Of a DNA stretch of 64,000 bases, positions 32,943-42,135 are shown piece after piece. The stretch lies in assembly GCA_020053305.1 (NCBI GenBank), contig JAGVNJ010000070.1, forward strand, positions 1 to 64,000, read 5' to 3'. Source of the stretch: Candidatus Edwardsiibacteriota bacterium. Lineage in GTDB: Bacteria; Edwardsbacteria; AC1; EtOH8. Numbering within the stretch: the stretch's first letter is position 1; every line of letters begins with the position of its first letter. The position numbers and the translations under genes were made by a program. Below the pieces are notes generated by a model that made no database searches, was not told where the DNA came from, and was given only the letters and a program-made list of their open reading frames with translations.

Positions 32943-35180
32943 TCATCGGACAAGTATCATTTTTTTGGTGGCCGAATAATCGCCGGCCTGTAGCCGGTAT
33001 AAATATATGCCGTTGCCCAACTGGTTGTTCCTGTCATCCCGGCCGTCCCATTTGATATTATAATAGCCAGCATCCTTGCTCCCTTCGTCGAAACTCTTTA
33101 CTGCCTGTCCCAGGATATTGTATATTGTCATTGAAACCTTAGCCGGCTTAGGCAGTTGGTAGGAAATACTGGCAGCGTTCCTCACCGGATTGGGATGGTT
33201 CTGGGATAGCTTGAAAACCGCGGGCATCGGACGGTCTTGGGGATTGCCCTCTACTCCGGTCACATAGGTAAACGTATAGACCCCCCGATAAGTGTCGGAG
33301 TGGGTGATGTCACCGATGCTATAGCTGCCCGGCGATACGTTATAACCGATAACATTAGGAGCCCAAACGTTCCATCCGGTGGAGTTGCAGATATACAGGT
33401 TATAGGTTCCCGAATTGTTTACCTCGACGTTGGCTTGATAGCCATTGGGCCCTGCGCTATTGTCGCTAGCGCTCATCCAGTTTTGGGTGGCCGCGGGATA
33501 GCCCACCAGTGTCACCTCCACCCGGCAGTGGGCATAGTTGGCGATGAAATCCTTGCCTTGAATGGTGTCGTTCGCATTGACCGCCACATTCTGGTGCTGG
33601 CTGGGCTTGAACAGAAACCCGTTGCTCCAGGCGCCTACATTGTAGGTGTCGACGGTCACCGGAATTGAATAATACCCCGCGCCGTCTGGTTGGGCGTTTA
33701 TCCCGCTGCCGCCCGATAAAGGCCAGGCCTGAACATTGGTGTTGTTAAAATTGATGGCCTGGGCATCTCCGGCATCCTGGGTGATCTGGCCTTCTATAAA
33801 TTCGGTGGCCTGGGACAGGTTAAAGTCCAGCCCCGAGGCCGGGGGGTTCACCGGATAATATCCTGAAGGCTGGACTACCCATCCCGCAGGAATGGGGTAA
33901 TCTTCGTCCCAGTCCGTCAAGCTGACGCTGTATTGGCTCTCAACCCCGGAAACCGGAAGGGAATAATATCCGGTGCCGGCCTGGCTGATGACGCTGTTGT
34001 ACATCTGATAATCGTTAGACCAGGCCATCACCCGGTACTGGTTGGTCGGCGCCCCACCGTTCTCGGTAATGGCGCCCGTCACCAGTTCGTCAGCCGGATA
34101 GATGACGAAATTCTCCACCAACTCCCCGGCCCCCACCGGATAAAGGTTCTGGCGGCTGTTCGGCTGCATGTAATCGCTACGATCCCACCACAAACCCAGC
34201 TGCCAGGCTCCGCTGTCAGCGGCGGCAAAGAAGAACTGGTAATGGCCGCCCTGGGTGGTGGTTGATTTATCCCTCCCGCCCGGTCCTTGACACCAGACAT
34301 ACGGCTCGAAGGGCAGGCCGCCGCCGCCATACTGGGTAACATCGCCGGTGATGCTGTCCGTGGCTATCTGGTAATAGAAATCCACGCCGGAGTGATCTCC
34401 GGCGGTAACCATGATCTGGGTGTTCGGCGGCGCCACGTAGAAATCGGAGGCCCCGGCCAAATCCTGCAGCCCCCCGACCCCCCAATTTTCATTCTGATAG
34501 GCGTTATCGAAGTTGATGGTGTAGTTGCCATACTGGTCGGTGATGGCCGCCCAGAATACCTCGTGCTGACCCTCCAAATCGGCCTCCACCCACAGCCCGG
34601 CTTGCAGGGCGCTGTCGCCCGGCACGTGAACATGGCCGGAGACCGTGGCCCAGGGCGATACCATCGGCGTTACCCGCACCGAATCAAAGGCCGAGCTGCC
34701 GTCCACCAAACTGACGGCCTTAAACCAGTATAAAGCCGGGGCAAAGCCGTTTTTAATCGCGTTAACGATTTCATTATCGGAGACGGCCGTGGTGTCGGGC
34801 AGGCCTTGATGGCCAATGGTATCGCCGTTGGCCACCGAGTAGCCGCCGAAATACTGGTCTTGATTGGCGCCGGTGCTGTCAAACAGACCGTTGTGGTTGG
34901 TGTCGATCCATATCTCCCATTGCAGGGTGTCGTTGGTCAGACAATTGGCCGCCCAGGTTAATATTTCGCCCTGCGGTGAAACATGGGTTGGCGCGCCGTT
35001 GGTGGTGAACCAGACCGAACTTACCGTTTTACCGACAGACCCAGGGGTCCGGAAGGCTGCTGTGGGAACATACCGGAGCCATGACGCTTTTTTGCCGTGA
35101 TCAGGCGCCCTATAGCCCGATCCATATACCATAGGTATACTCACCAAAGCAAGCCAAAGCACCAAACATGTTCTTTTCAT
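32943..35180 (-). CDS. Secreted carboxypeptidase-regulatory-like repeat protein with sorting domain
   Basis: 745 residues. A signal peptide ('LVLWLALVSIPMVYGSG') precedes several repeats that look like CarboxypepD_reg/SpaA-type beta sandwiches ('WATVSGHVHVPGDSALQAGL', 'ADELVTGAITENGG', 'TEFIEGQITQDAGDAQAINF'). Asn, Gly and Tyr are frequent. The end 'NHPNPVRNAASISYQLPKPA', 'YNILGQAVKSF' and 'KWDGRDDRNNQLG' is a FlgD-like/type IX sorting domain. No catalytic motif is seen, so it is probably structural or adhesive. Confidence 0.82.
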   Translation of the reverse strand: MKRTCLVLWLALVSIPMVYGSGYRAPDHGKKASWLRYVPTAAFRTPGSVGKTVSSVWFTTNGAPTHVSPQGEILTWAANCLTNDTLQWEIWIDTNHNGLFDSTGANQDQYFGGYSVANGDTIGHQGLPDTTAVSDNEIVNAIKNGFAPALYWFKAVSLVDGSSAFDSVRVTPMVSPWATVSGHVHVPGDSALQAGLWVEADLEGQHEVFWAAITDQYGNYTINFDNAYQNENWGVGGLQDLAGASDFYVAPPNTQIMVTAGDHSGVDFYYQIATDSITGDVTQYGGGGLPFEPYVWCQGPGGRDKSTTTQGGHYQFFFAAADSGAWQLGLWWDRSDYMQPNSRQNLYPVGAGELVENFVIYPADELVTGAITENGGAPTNQYRVMAWSNDYQMYNSVISQAGTGYYSLPVSGVESQYSVSLTDWDEDYPIPAGWVVQPSGYYPVNPPASGLDFNLSQATEFIEGQITQDAGDAQAINFNNTNVQAWPLSGGSGINAQPDGAGYYSIPVTVDTYNVGAWSNGFLFKPSQHQNVAVNANDTIQGKDFIANYAHCRVEVTLVGYPAATQNWMSASDNSAGPNGYQANVEVNNSGTYNLYICNSTGWNVWAPNVIGYNVSPGSYSIGDITHSDTYRGVYTFTYVTGVEGNPQDRPMPAVFKLSQNHPNPVRNAASISYQLPKPAKVSMTIYNILGQAVKSFDEGSKDAGYYNIKWDGRDDRNNQLGNGIYLYRLQAGDYSATKKMILVR

Positions 35181-35210
35181 AACGCTCCTGTTTAATTGTT
35201 ATTTACGCTG

Positions 35211-35239
35211 AGTTTATCACTGTTCCGAATAATTGTCAA
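35211..35239 (-). promoter_or_regulatory. Promoter of the 745-residue secreted protein
   Basis: Minus-strand TTGACA (35234-35239), 17 bases, TAAACT (35211-35216), then ACAGGAG before the ATG. Confidence 0.6.
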
Positions 35240-35244
35240 GGCAA

Positions 35245-35274
35245 TAAAAAGAACCGGCGTCTATTCCGGTTCTT
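35245..35274 (-). terminator. Terminator after pnp
   Basis: Stem AAGAACCGG/CCGGTTCTT with an 8-base loop and a run of T on the minus strand. Confidence 0.88.
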
Positions 35275-35284
35275 TTATACATTC

Positions 35285-37375
35285 CTACATTGCCTGTTTT
35301 CTTGACAGGCTGACCTTGCCCGTCTCGGAATCTATCTTGATCAGCTTGACCATTATCTGTTGGCCCTCCTGAACCACGTCCTCCGCTTTCTCCACCCGTT
35401 TTTTATCCAATTCGGAGATGTGGACCAGGCCTTCCTGGCCGGGCATGAACTCCACAAAAGCCCCGAAATTCATGATCTTGACCACCTTGGCCTGGTAGAT
35501 CTTTCCTATCTCCGGCTCGGCTGTCATCCACTTGATCTTCTCGTAGCAGGCCTCGGCCCCCGCAACCCCGGCCGCTCCCACCGAGGCCACGCAGACCCGC
35601 CCGGAGTTGTCGTCATCGATGTCTATCTTGACCCCGAACTCCTCCTGCAGGGCCCGGATGCTCTTGCCGCCGGGGCCGATGATCATGCCGATCTTGTCCG
35701 GCGGGATCATCAGGCTGAGAATCCGCGGGGCATACGGAGAAAGCTCGGTCCGGGGTTGATCCATGGTCTGGGTCATGATGTCCAGAATATGCATCCGCCC
35801 CTGGTGGGCCTGGGTCAGAGCCTTCTGCAGGATATCCTTGGTGAGCCCCTGGACCTTGATGTCCAGCTGCAGGGCGGTGATGCCCTCCCTGGTGCCGGCC
35901 ACCTTGAAGTCCATGTCTCCCAGATGATCCTCCAGGCCCATGATGTCGGAAAGAACGGCCACCTGGTCCTTTTCCATGACCAGCCCCATGGCGATGCCGG
36001 CCACCGGCGACTTGATGGGCACTCCGGCGTCCATCAGCGACAGCGACGCGCCGCACACCGAGGCCATCGAGGAGGAGCCGTTGGATTCCAGGATTTCCGA
36101 CACCACCCTGACGGTGTAGGGAAACCGGTCCTCGGCCGGGATCATGGGAGCCACTGCCCTCTCGGCCAGCGCGCCGTGTCCTATCTCCCGGCGGCCCGGG
36201 CCCCGGATGGGTTTGACCTCTCCCACCGAGAACGGCGGGAAGTTATAATGCAGCATGTAGCTTTTGGTATATTCGCCCTCCAGGTCCTCTATCCGTTGCC
36301 CGTCGGAGGCGGTCCCCAGGGTGGTCACCGCCAGGCTCTGGGTCTCGCCCCGGGTGAACAGGGCCGAGCCGTGGGTCCGGGGCAGCACCCCCACCTCGCA
36401 GGTTATGGGGCGGATATCGGTCAGGCCCCGGCCGTCGGCCCGTTTGCCCTCCTTCAGGATTCTCTCCCTCAGGTCCTGGCTCTGGATATCCTCGATCAGC
36501 GACTTGATGGTCTTCTCGGATTCCGGATAAGTTTCTTTCAAAGATTCGATGGCCTCGGCGGCCAGTTGCTTGACGGCATCCTGGCGGACCTCCTTTTGCG
36601 GCAGGATATTGGCCGCCCGGACCTTGTTCAGGGTCAGCTCCCGGACCTTCTCTATCAGGGCCTGGTCCTTCTCCGGCGCGGTGACGACCAGCTTGGGTTT
36701 TCCGCATTTTTTGACCAATTCATCCTGCATCTCCACGATCTGTTTGATATACTGGTGGCCGAACTCTATGGCGGCCACGATCTCGTCCTCCGAGACCTCC
36801 CGGGCGCCGGCCTCCACCATGGTGATGGAATCGCGGCTGCCGGCAATGACGATATCCAGCCGGCTTTCCTGCAGCTGCTGGAAAGTGGGATTGATCACAT
36901 ACTGGCCGTTTATCAGCCCCACCCTGACCGATCCGATGGGCCCGAGGAAGGGGACCTCGGAGATGGACAGGGCCGCCGAGGCCCCGATCATTCCCAGTAT
37001 GTCGGAATCGTTCTCCTGGTCGGCCGAAAGTATCAGCGCAAAGACCTGCACTTCGTTCCTGAAATCCTGCGGAAACAGCGGGCGGATCGGCCGGTCGATC
37101 AGCCGGGCCGAAAGGATCTCCTTTTCCCGGGGCCGGCCCTCCCTCTTGAAGAAGCCGCCCGGTATCCTGCCGACGGCATAGGCCTGCTCCCGGTATTCCA
37201 CGGACAGGGGAAAGAAATCTATCCCCTCCCGGGGCTTATCGGCCCCCACTGCGGTCACCAGCACCACGGTGTCGCCGTAGCGCACCGTCACCGAACCGCC
37301 GGCCTGTTTGGCCATCCGGCCGGTCTCGATTATCAGTTTGCGTCCCCCCAGTTCCAGTTCCTGTACTTGTACCAT
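35285..37375 (-). CDS. pnp: Polyribonucleotide nucleotidyltransferase (PNPase)
   Basis: Phosphorolytic 3'-5' exoribonuclease of the RNA degradation machinery. The start is ATG 37375 ('MVQVQELELGGRKLIIETGR'), preceded by AGGAAGG; the track start 37396 is rejected. Two RNase PH domains (about 5-225 and 310-540), with the active-site 'FPPFSVGEVKPIRGPGRREI' stretch in the second, are followed by KH ('MIIGPGGKSIRALQEEFG') and S1 ('AKVVKIMNFGAFVEFMPGQ') domains. At about 696 residues it is of normal length. It follows rpsO in the usual order. Confidence 0.97.
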   Translation of the reverse strand: MVQVQELELGGRKLIIETGRMAKQAGGSVTVRYGDTVVLVTAVGADKPREGIDFFPLSVEYREQAYAVGRIPGGFFKREGRPREKEILSARLIDRPIRPLFPQDFRNEVQVFALILSADQENDSDILGMIGASAALSISEVPFLGPIGSVRVGLINGQYVINPTFQQLQESRLDIVIAGSRDSITMVEAGAREVSEDEIVAAIEFGHQYIKQIVEMQDELVKKCGKPKLVVTAPEKDQALIEKVRELTLNKVRAANILPQKEVRQDAVKQLAAEAIESLKETYPESEKTIKSLIEDIQSQDLRERILKEGKRADGRGLTDIRPITCEVGVLPRTHGSALFTRGETQSLAVTTLGTASDGQRIEDLEGEYTKSYMLHYNFPPFSVGEVKPIRGPGRREIGHGALAERAVAPMIPAEDRFPYTVRVVSEILESNGSSSMASVCGASLSLMDAGVPIKSPVAGIAMGLVMEKDQVAVLSDIMGLEDHLGDMDFKVAGTREGITALQLDIKVQGLTKDILQKALTQAHQGRMHILDIMTQTMDQPRTELSPYAPRILSLMIPPDKIGMIIGPGGKSIRALQEEFGVKIDIDDDNSGRVCVASVGAAGVAGAEACYEKIKWMTAEPEIGKIYQAKVVKIMNFGAFVEFMPGQEGLVHISELDKKRVEKAEDVVQEGQQIMVKLIKIDSETGKVSLSRKQAM

Positions 37376-37619
37376 TTTTTCCTTCCTGCCCCGCACCTCT
37401 GCGGGACCTTCCCCGCTTTTCGGGGGAAATTGATTGTTGATTGGAGCGAATCACAGCAGGTCTTGCCGTACCTTGTCGGACCGGAATGGTCCGGGTTGTT
37501 TCGCGTGTTTCGCAGGCAAAAAAACCTGCTGATACCTGCTCCGGGGTATTACTTGCCGTCCGGTTTACGCCGATCAGGGGCGATTACGATCGCCCCTGTT
37601 GATTATCAAGCCCGGACAA
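37376..37619. other. rpsO-pnp intercistronic region with several hairpins
   Basis: No gene is seen. On the minus strand the region carries at least four inverted repeats: CAGGGGCGAT-CGTA-ATCGCCCCTG, GCAGG(T7)CCTGC, CCCCGAAAAGCGGGG and CCCGCAGAGGTGCGGG. None ends in a T run suited to termination except the weak second one. In other bacteria this interval holds RNase III or RNase E sites through which PNPase controls its own message. Confidence 0.55.
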
Positions 37620-37889
37620 TTATTTTCTTAGTTCCAGCTTTTCCACGATGGCCCGGTAGCGGTCCACATGGCGCTTGGAGAGGTAGTTCAGCAGCCGGCG
37701 CCGCTGGCCCACCATCTTTAAAAGGCCCCGCCGGCAGGCGTGGTCTTTTTTATGGATTTTGAGATGCTCTGTCAGGTCGTTGATCCGCTGGGTAAGCAAA
37801 GCTACCTGCACCTCGGGGCTGCCGGTATCCCCTTCATGTTTCTGATGTTTGTCAATCAGTTCCTGCTTCTTTTCAATGGTCAATGGCAT
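37620..37889 (-). CDS. rpsO: 30S ribosomal protein S15
   Basis: 89 residues, the usual length. It contains the conserved '[20 protein letters not shown]' and '[20 protein letters not shown]' type segments (here '[12 protein letters not shown]') that bind the 16S rRNA three-way junction. AGGAGG precedes the ATG. The 68-base leader contains a hairpin (CTCC...GGGAG) that could be the S15 autoregulatory site, but this is inference. Confidence 0.96.
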   Translation of the reverse strand: MPLTIEKKQELIDKHQKHEGDTGSPEVQVALLTQRINDLTEHLKIHKKDHACRRGLLKMVGQRRRLLNYLSKRHVDRYRAIVEKLELRK

Positions 37890-37963
37890 GGTGTTTTTTC
37901 CTCCTGTTTTTTCTGATGCCTTCTCCCGCGAAGCGGTGCAGGAGAGGTCGTTAATAATAGGTA

Positions 37964-37993
37964 ATTATAATCTATAACAGGCTCCAAAGTCAA
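37964..37993 (-). promoter_or_regulatory. Promoter of rpsO-pnp
   Basis: Minus-strand TTGACT (37988-37993), 18 bases, TATAAT (37964-37969). The -35 box overlaps the end of ribF. Confidence 0.7.
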
Positions 37994-38931
37994 TATGATA
38001 AGCCGGTTCCAAAATATTTTTCTATCTTTTTCTTATCGCCGGCAATGGCCCTTATCAATGCCTCAACGGTATCGAATTTTTTACCGGCCCTGATATATTT
38101 ATGAAAAAATATCTCGGCCTTCTTCCCGGAGAGGTCATATTCCCCCCCGAAAGCGTTGAACTCGATGGTCCGGGCCTTTCGGCCTACGGTAAGGCGGCTG
38201 CCGATATAGAGCATGCCCTGATATTCTTTGCGCCCTATCCTGGCCCCGGCGGCATAGACCCCGTCCCGCGGCAGCAGCTTCTGCGAGTTGGATAACTTTA
38301 TGTTGGCGGTGGGAAAGCCCAGTTTACGGCCCAGCCCCAGCCCTTTTACCACCCGGCCCCTGACGGAGTAGACCCGGCCCAGCATCTTGTTAGCCTTATC
38401 CACCCTGCCGGACGAGACCAGGCTCCTGATGGAAGAACTGCTTATCTTGCTTCCGTTGGTCTTCAATGATGAAAGGACCGATACAATGAAGCCCATTTTA
38501 GCGCCCAGCTCCAGCAGGGTATTGATATTGCCCTTCCTCCCGGCCCCGAACCCGCAGTCATGGCCGCAGATCACCTCCGATACCGCCAGTTTTTTCACCA
38601 TCACACTGCGGATGAACTCCTCTGAAGAAAGCTTAGCCACCTGAGGTGAGAATTTTATGACCGCCATTACGCCGACACCCAACGATTCCAGGATCTCACA
38701 CTTCTCCGGCAGGGTGGTCAAAAGACAGGGGGTTTTATCTTTGGACAACACCTGCCGGGGATGGGGGTCGAAAGTGATCACCACGCTGTCGTGACCTATC
38801 TTTTTTGCCCTGGCCACCAGCTTTTTGATGATGGCCCGGTGCCCCAGGTGCAGGCCGTCGAACGCTCCCAAGGCGGCAATGGCGCCGGGCTGTTTGACGC
38901 CGAAATTATTGAGTCGTTTGATCACCAGCAT
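37990..38931 (-). CDS. ribF: Bifunctional riboflavin kinase/FAD synthetase
   Basis: Makes FMN and FAD from riboflavin. The N-terminal nucleotidyltransferase has 'AALGAFDGLHLGHRAIIKKL' and 'FDPHPRQVL'. The C-terminal kinase has 'GRVVKGLGLGRKLGFPTANI' and 'DGVYAAGARIG'. At 313 residues it is of normal size. It is six bases after truB in the minus-strand array. Confidence 0.95.
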   Translation of the reverse strand: MLVIKRLNNFGVKQPGAIAALGAFDGLHLGHRAIIKKLVARAKKIGHDSVVITFDPHPRQVLSKDKTPCLLTTLPEKCEILESLGVGVMAVIKFSPQVAKLSSEEFIRSVMVKKLAVSEVICGHDCGFGAGRKGNINTLLELGAKMGFIVSVLSSLKTNGSKISSSSIRSLVSSGRVDKANKMLGRVYSVRGRVVKGLGLGRKLGFPTANIKLSNSQKLLPRDGVYAAGARIGRKEYQGMLYIGSRLTVGRKARTIEFNAFGGEYDLSGKKAEIFFHKYIRAGKKFDTVEALIRAIAGDKKKIEKYFGTGLSY

Positions 38932-38937
38932 AGTACT

Positions 38938-39786
38938 CTACAACACGATCTTGGGGTGCAGTTGATTGTCGTCTTTGAATTGCCCCAACGCCACCAAGTG
39001 CCCGTCATATTTGATCCGGTAATAGATGTCTCTTTCTCCCTTTTCATTGACCATGATATTATTGCCGTGTTTGGTTCTTTGATAGCCGTTGGAATCGATC
39101 ATCATCTCGGGCATGAAGTCCAGGGCCTGGTCCATGATTATGCCGTCCTTCGCCGTGATGCTCTCCAGCTCCAGGGCCTGCTCCAAGCGGAATTCACCCA
39201 CCGCGGTGCGGGTCAGGGCCGCCAGGGTCCCGCAGCTGCCCAAGCGTTGGCCGATGTCCCTGGCCAGCGAGCGGATATAGGTTCCCTTGGAGCAACAGAC
39301 CTTGATGGTTACCTCATCGGCAATAAAGTTGATAAGTTCGATCGAATCCACCCTCACCTGCCGTTCCGGAATGTCCACCGCCACTCCTTTCCGGGCTTTT
39401 TTATAGGCCGGCTGGCCGTCGATCTTGATGGCCGAAAAGGCCGGAGGCCTTTGGACTATATCTCCGGTAAATTCAGAGATTACTGATGCGAGGACTTCGC
39501 GATCCAGCACAGGAACTTCACATTGCCTGATGATCTGGCCCTCCAGGTCGCAGCTGTCGGTCTCGATGCCTAATTTGATGATCCCCAGGTATTCCTTGGG
39601 CCGGCCCATCAGGAACTGGGAGAGCCGGGTGGCCCTGCCGGTAAGCACCAGCAGCACTCCGGTGGCCATGGGATCCAGGGTCCCGGCATGCCCGGCCTTC
39701 TTGACGTTCAAAAGCCGCCGGACCCTTGATACTACGGCAAAGGAGGTCAATCCCGGCGGTTTGTTTATGTTGAGGACGACATCCAT
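38938..39786 (-). CDS. truB: tRNA pseudouridine(55) synthase TruB
   Basis: Forms pseudouridine 55 in the tRNA T loop. ATG 39786 ('MDVVLNINKPPGLTSF') is preferred over the track start, a GTG at 39816 that overlaps dxs, because the family begins at this point. The catalytic Asp lies in 'GHAGTLDPMATGVLL'. 'GRATRLSQFL' and 'YIRSLARDIG' are also typical. A C-terminal PUA-like extension follows ('YRIKYDGHLVALGQF'). The gene begins 10 bases past the dxs stop. Confidence 0.94.
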   Translation of the reverse strand: MDVVLNINKPPGLTSFAVVSRVRRLLNVKKAGHAGTLDPMATGVLLVLTGRATRLSQFLMGRPKEYLGIIKLGIETDSCDLEGQIIRQCEVPVLDREVLASVISEFTGDIVQRPPAFSAIKIDGQPAYKKARKGVAVDIPERQVRVDSIELINFIADEVTIKVCCSKGTYIRSLARDIGQRLGSCGTLAALTRTAVGEFRLEQALELESITAKDGIIMDQALDFMPEMMIDSNGYQRTKHGNNIMVNEKGERDIYYRIKYDGHLVALGQFKDDNQLHPKIVL

Positions 39787-39796
39787 GTATCGGCGG

Positions 39797-41662
39797 TCAG
39801 CGGACAAAAAAATCACGGGCGAGCTTGATCACTCCGCTCCGGTCCAGCCGGTAGATCTCCAGGAGCTTGTTTCTGGATCCGGCCTCGATGAATTCATCGG
39901 GCAGGCTCAGGATTTTTATCTGGCAGGACAGGCCCCCGGCCTCGGCCAGTTCCATCACCGTCGAGCCGAAACCGCCGTTCCGCACGTTCTCCTCCAGGGT
40001 AACGATCTTTTTATGGCGTTTGAAAAGTCCGTTTATCGTTTCCTCATCCAGCGGTTTGACGAACCTGGCGTTGACCACCTCCAGTTCCAGCCCTTCTTTA
40101 GCCAACTCCTCGGCCGCCTGCCGGGCTATGGTGGACATGATGCCGATTCCCAGCAGAGCCCCGTCCCTGCCCGGCCGGGTGATCTCGGCTTTGCCCAAAG
40201 TTATCAATTCGGGATTATTTAAGCTTACCCCGAAGCCGGGCCCCCTGGGATAACGTATGGTCACCGGGCCTTTGATCTGCAGGGCGGTCCTGAGCATGGA
40301 GGCCAGCTCCCATTCGTCCCGGGGGGCCATCACCGTCAGGTTGGGGATGCAGCGCAGGAACGACAGGTCGAACGGCCCGTGATGGGTGGGCCCGTCCTCG
40401 CCCACCAGGCCGGCCCGGTCTATGGCAATGATCACCGGAAGCTTCTGCAGGGCTATGTCGTGGATGATCTGGTCGTATCCCCTCTGCAGGAAGGTGGAAT
40501 AGATGGCCACCACCGGCTTGAATCCCTGGGCCGCCAGTCCGGCGGCAAAGGTCAGGGCGTGCTGCTCGGCGATGCCCACATCAAAGAAGCGGTCGGGAAA
40601 AACGCTGCGGAAATAGTCCAGCCCGGTCCCCTCCGGCATGGCCGCGGTAATGGCCACAATTTTTTGGTCGGTCTTGGCCAGTTCCACCAGCGATTTTCCG
40701 AACACCTCGGTGTAGGAACAGATATTCTTGCAGGACAGGGAATCGCCGGTCTCGGGATCGAAAGCGCCCACCCCGTGGTACTTCTCGGCGTCCTCCTCGG
40801 CCGGCTCGTAGCCCTTGCCTTTGACCGTCAGTATATGCAAAAAGGTCGGGCCGGGCTGGTCCTTGATCCTCCGCAGGATATCCACCAGGGCTGCGATATC
40901 GTGGCCGTCTATCGGCCCCTCGTAATGGTAGCCCAATTCCTCAAAAGTCAGCCCCGGCACGATCAGGTTCTTGAAGCCCTGGCGCAGGCGCCGGAAGGCC
41001 ACCCTCAGCGGGCCTCCGATATTGGCGGGCAGCCGCCCCAGAATATCCCACAGGTTCTTTTCGAAGCTGGTATAGGCCGGAGCGGTGGTGATCCTGGTCA
41101 GGTACTGCCCCAGGGCCCCCACCCGCTTGGAGATGGCCATCCGGTTATCGTTGAGGATCACCAGCATGTTCTTCTTCAGCTGGCCAGCATGGTTCAGCCC
41201 CTCAAAGGCCAGACCGCCGGTCAGCGAGCCGTCCCCGATGACGGCCACCGTCCGGAAATCTTCGCCGGTCAGGTCCCGGGCGCAGGCCATCCCCAGGGCC
41301 GCGGAGATGGATGTCGAGGCGTGTCCGGTGTCGAAATTATCGTAGGGGCTCTCGGCCCTTTTGGGAAAGCCGCTCAGGCCCCCATGGGTCCTGACGGTGT
41401 CGAATTGCTCCCGGCGACCGGTGAGGATCTTGTGGGCGTAGGCCTGGTGGCCCACATCCCATACCAGCTTGTCCCGGGGGGTATCCAGAACGTAATGCAG
41501 GGCGATGGTCAGCTCCACCGTGCCCAAACTGGGGGCCAGATGCCCGCCGTTGCGGGATATCACGGCAATGATCTTATCTCTGACTTCTCGGGCCAGGATA
41601 ACCAGCTGGTCAATCTCCAGTTTTTTAAGATCGTCCGGCGAATTTATTTTTTCTAAGTACAT
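39797..41662 (-). CDS. dxs: 1-deoxy-D-xylulose-5-phosphate synthase
   Basis: First step of the MEP isoprenoid pathway: pyruvate plus glyceraldehyde 3-phosphate gives DXP. 'GDGSLTGGLAFEGLNHAG' with the downstream 'LNDN' is the thiamine diphosphate/Mg motif. 'DRAGLVGEDGPTHHG' and 'PRGPG' are in the transketolase pyrimidine domain. At 621 residues it is full length. The nearby polyprenyl synthase gene uses the pathway's product. Confidence 0.97.
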   Translation of the reverse strand: MYLEKINSPDDLKKLEIDQLVILAREVRDKIIAVISRNGGHLAPSLGTVELTIALHYVLDTPRDKLVWDVGHQAYAHKILTGRREQFDTVRTHGGLSGFPKRAESPYDNFDTGHASTSISAALGMACARDLTGEDFRTVAVIGDGSLTGGLAFEGLNHAGQLKKNMLVILNDNRMAISKRVGALGQYLTRITTAPAYTSFEKNLWDILGRLPANIGGPLRVAFRRLRQGFKNLIVPGLTFEELGYHYEGPIDGHDIAALVDILRRIKDQPGPTFLHILTVKGKGYEPAEEDAEKYHGVGAFDPETGDSLSCKNICSYTEVFGKSLVELAKTDQKIVAITAAMPEGTGLDYFRSVFPDRFFDVGIAEQHALTFAAGLAAQGFKPVVAIYSTFLQRGYDQIIHDIALQKLPVIIAIDRAGLVGEDGPTHHGPFDLSFLRCIPNLTVMAPRDEWELASMLRTALQIKGPVTIRYPRGPGFGVSLNNPELITLGKAEITRPGRDGALLGIGIMSTIARQAAEELAKEGLELEVVNARFVKPLDEETINGLFKRHKKIVTLEENVRNGGFGSTVMELAEAGGLSCQIKILSLPDEFIEAGSRNKLLEIYRLDRSGVIKLARDFFVR

Positions 41663-41671
41663 AATGTCAGT

Positions 41672-42121
41672 TTAAAATACATAATGAAACACCAGGCCCC
41701 AAAAGACCCCCAGAAAACCGCCCGCGATGACCTCCACCGGGGTGTGCCCCAGCAATTCCCGAAGCTTCTCGCCGCCGGCCCGCTTTCTTAGGGCCTGGCT
41801 TTCCAGCAGGCGGTTGAGCAGGATGGCCTGCTTTCCCACCGCCCGGCGGACCCCGGCGGCGTCGTACATCACCACGAGGCTGATGTAGGCGGTCAGGGCG
41901 AACAGCAGGCTGTCGAACCCGGCGGACAATCCGATAATGGTGGCCAGGGTCACCGAGGAGGCGGCATGGGAGCTGGGCATCCCTCCCGGTTCAAGGGTGC
42001 GCCGCCAGTTGATATGACCCTCCCAGATGACAGAGGCGAAGGCTTTGAGCACCTGGGTGGAAAGGCCGCTGGCCACCACCGCCCAAAGGATCTTGTTTTT
42101 AAATAGATCTAAGAACAGCAT
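41672..42121 (-). CDS. Divergent PAP2 family protein (DUF212)
   Basis: 149 residues with four hydrophobic segments. 'GGMPSSHAASSVTLATIIGL', 'YDAAGVRRAVGKQA' and 'ELLGHTPVEVIAGGFLGVFW' match the PAP2-related DUF212 group, which keeps the PSSH and GHTPxEV histidines. Members are often found next to isoprenoid genes and may remove phosphate from prenyl diphosphates; this is inferred from context. It lies between the prenyltransferase and dxs with gaps of 9-14 bases. Confidence 0.83.
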   Translation of the reverse strand: MLFLDLFKNKILWAVVASGLSTQVLKAFASVIWEGHINWRRTLEPGGMPSSHAASSVTLATIIGLSAGFDSLLFALTAYISLVVMYDAAGVRRAVGKQAILLNRLLESQALRKRAGGEKLRELLGHTPVEVIAGGFLGVFWGLVFHYVF

Positions 42122-42135
42122 GAATTCTCAGCTTC

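Noticed and set aside
35360-37762. 800-residue plus-strand ORF opposite pnp
   Set aside because: Shadow of pnp: low-complexity Gly/His/Leu/Asp-rich translation, no ribosome site, and the opposite strand is a clear PNPase.
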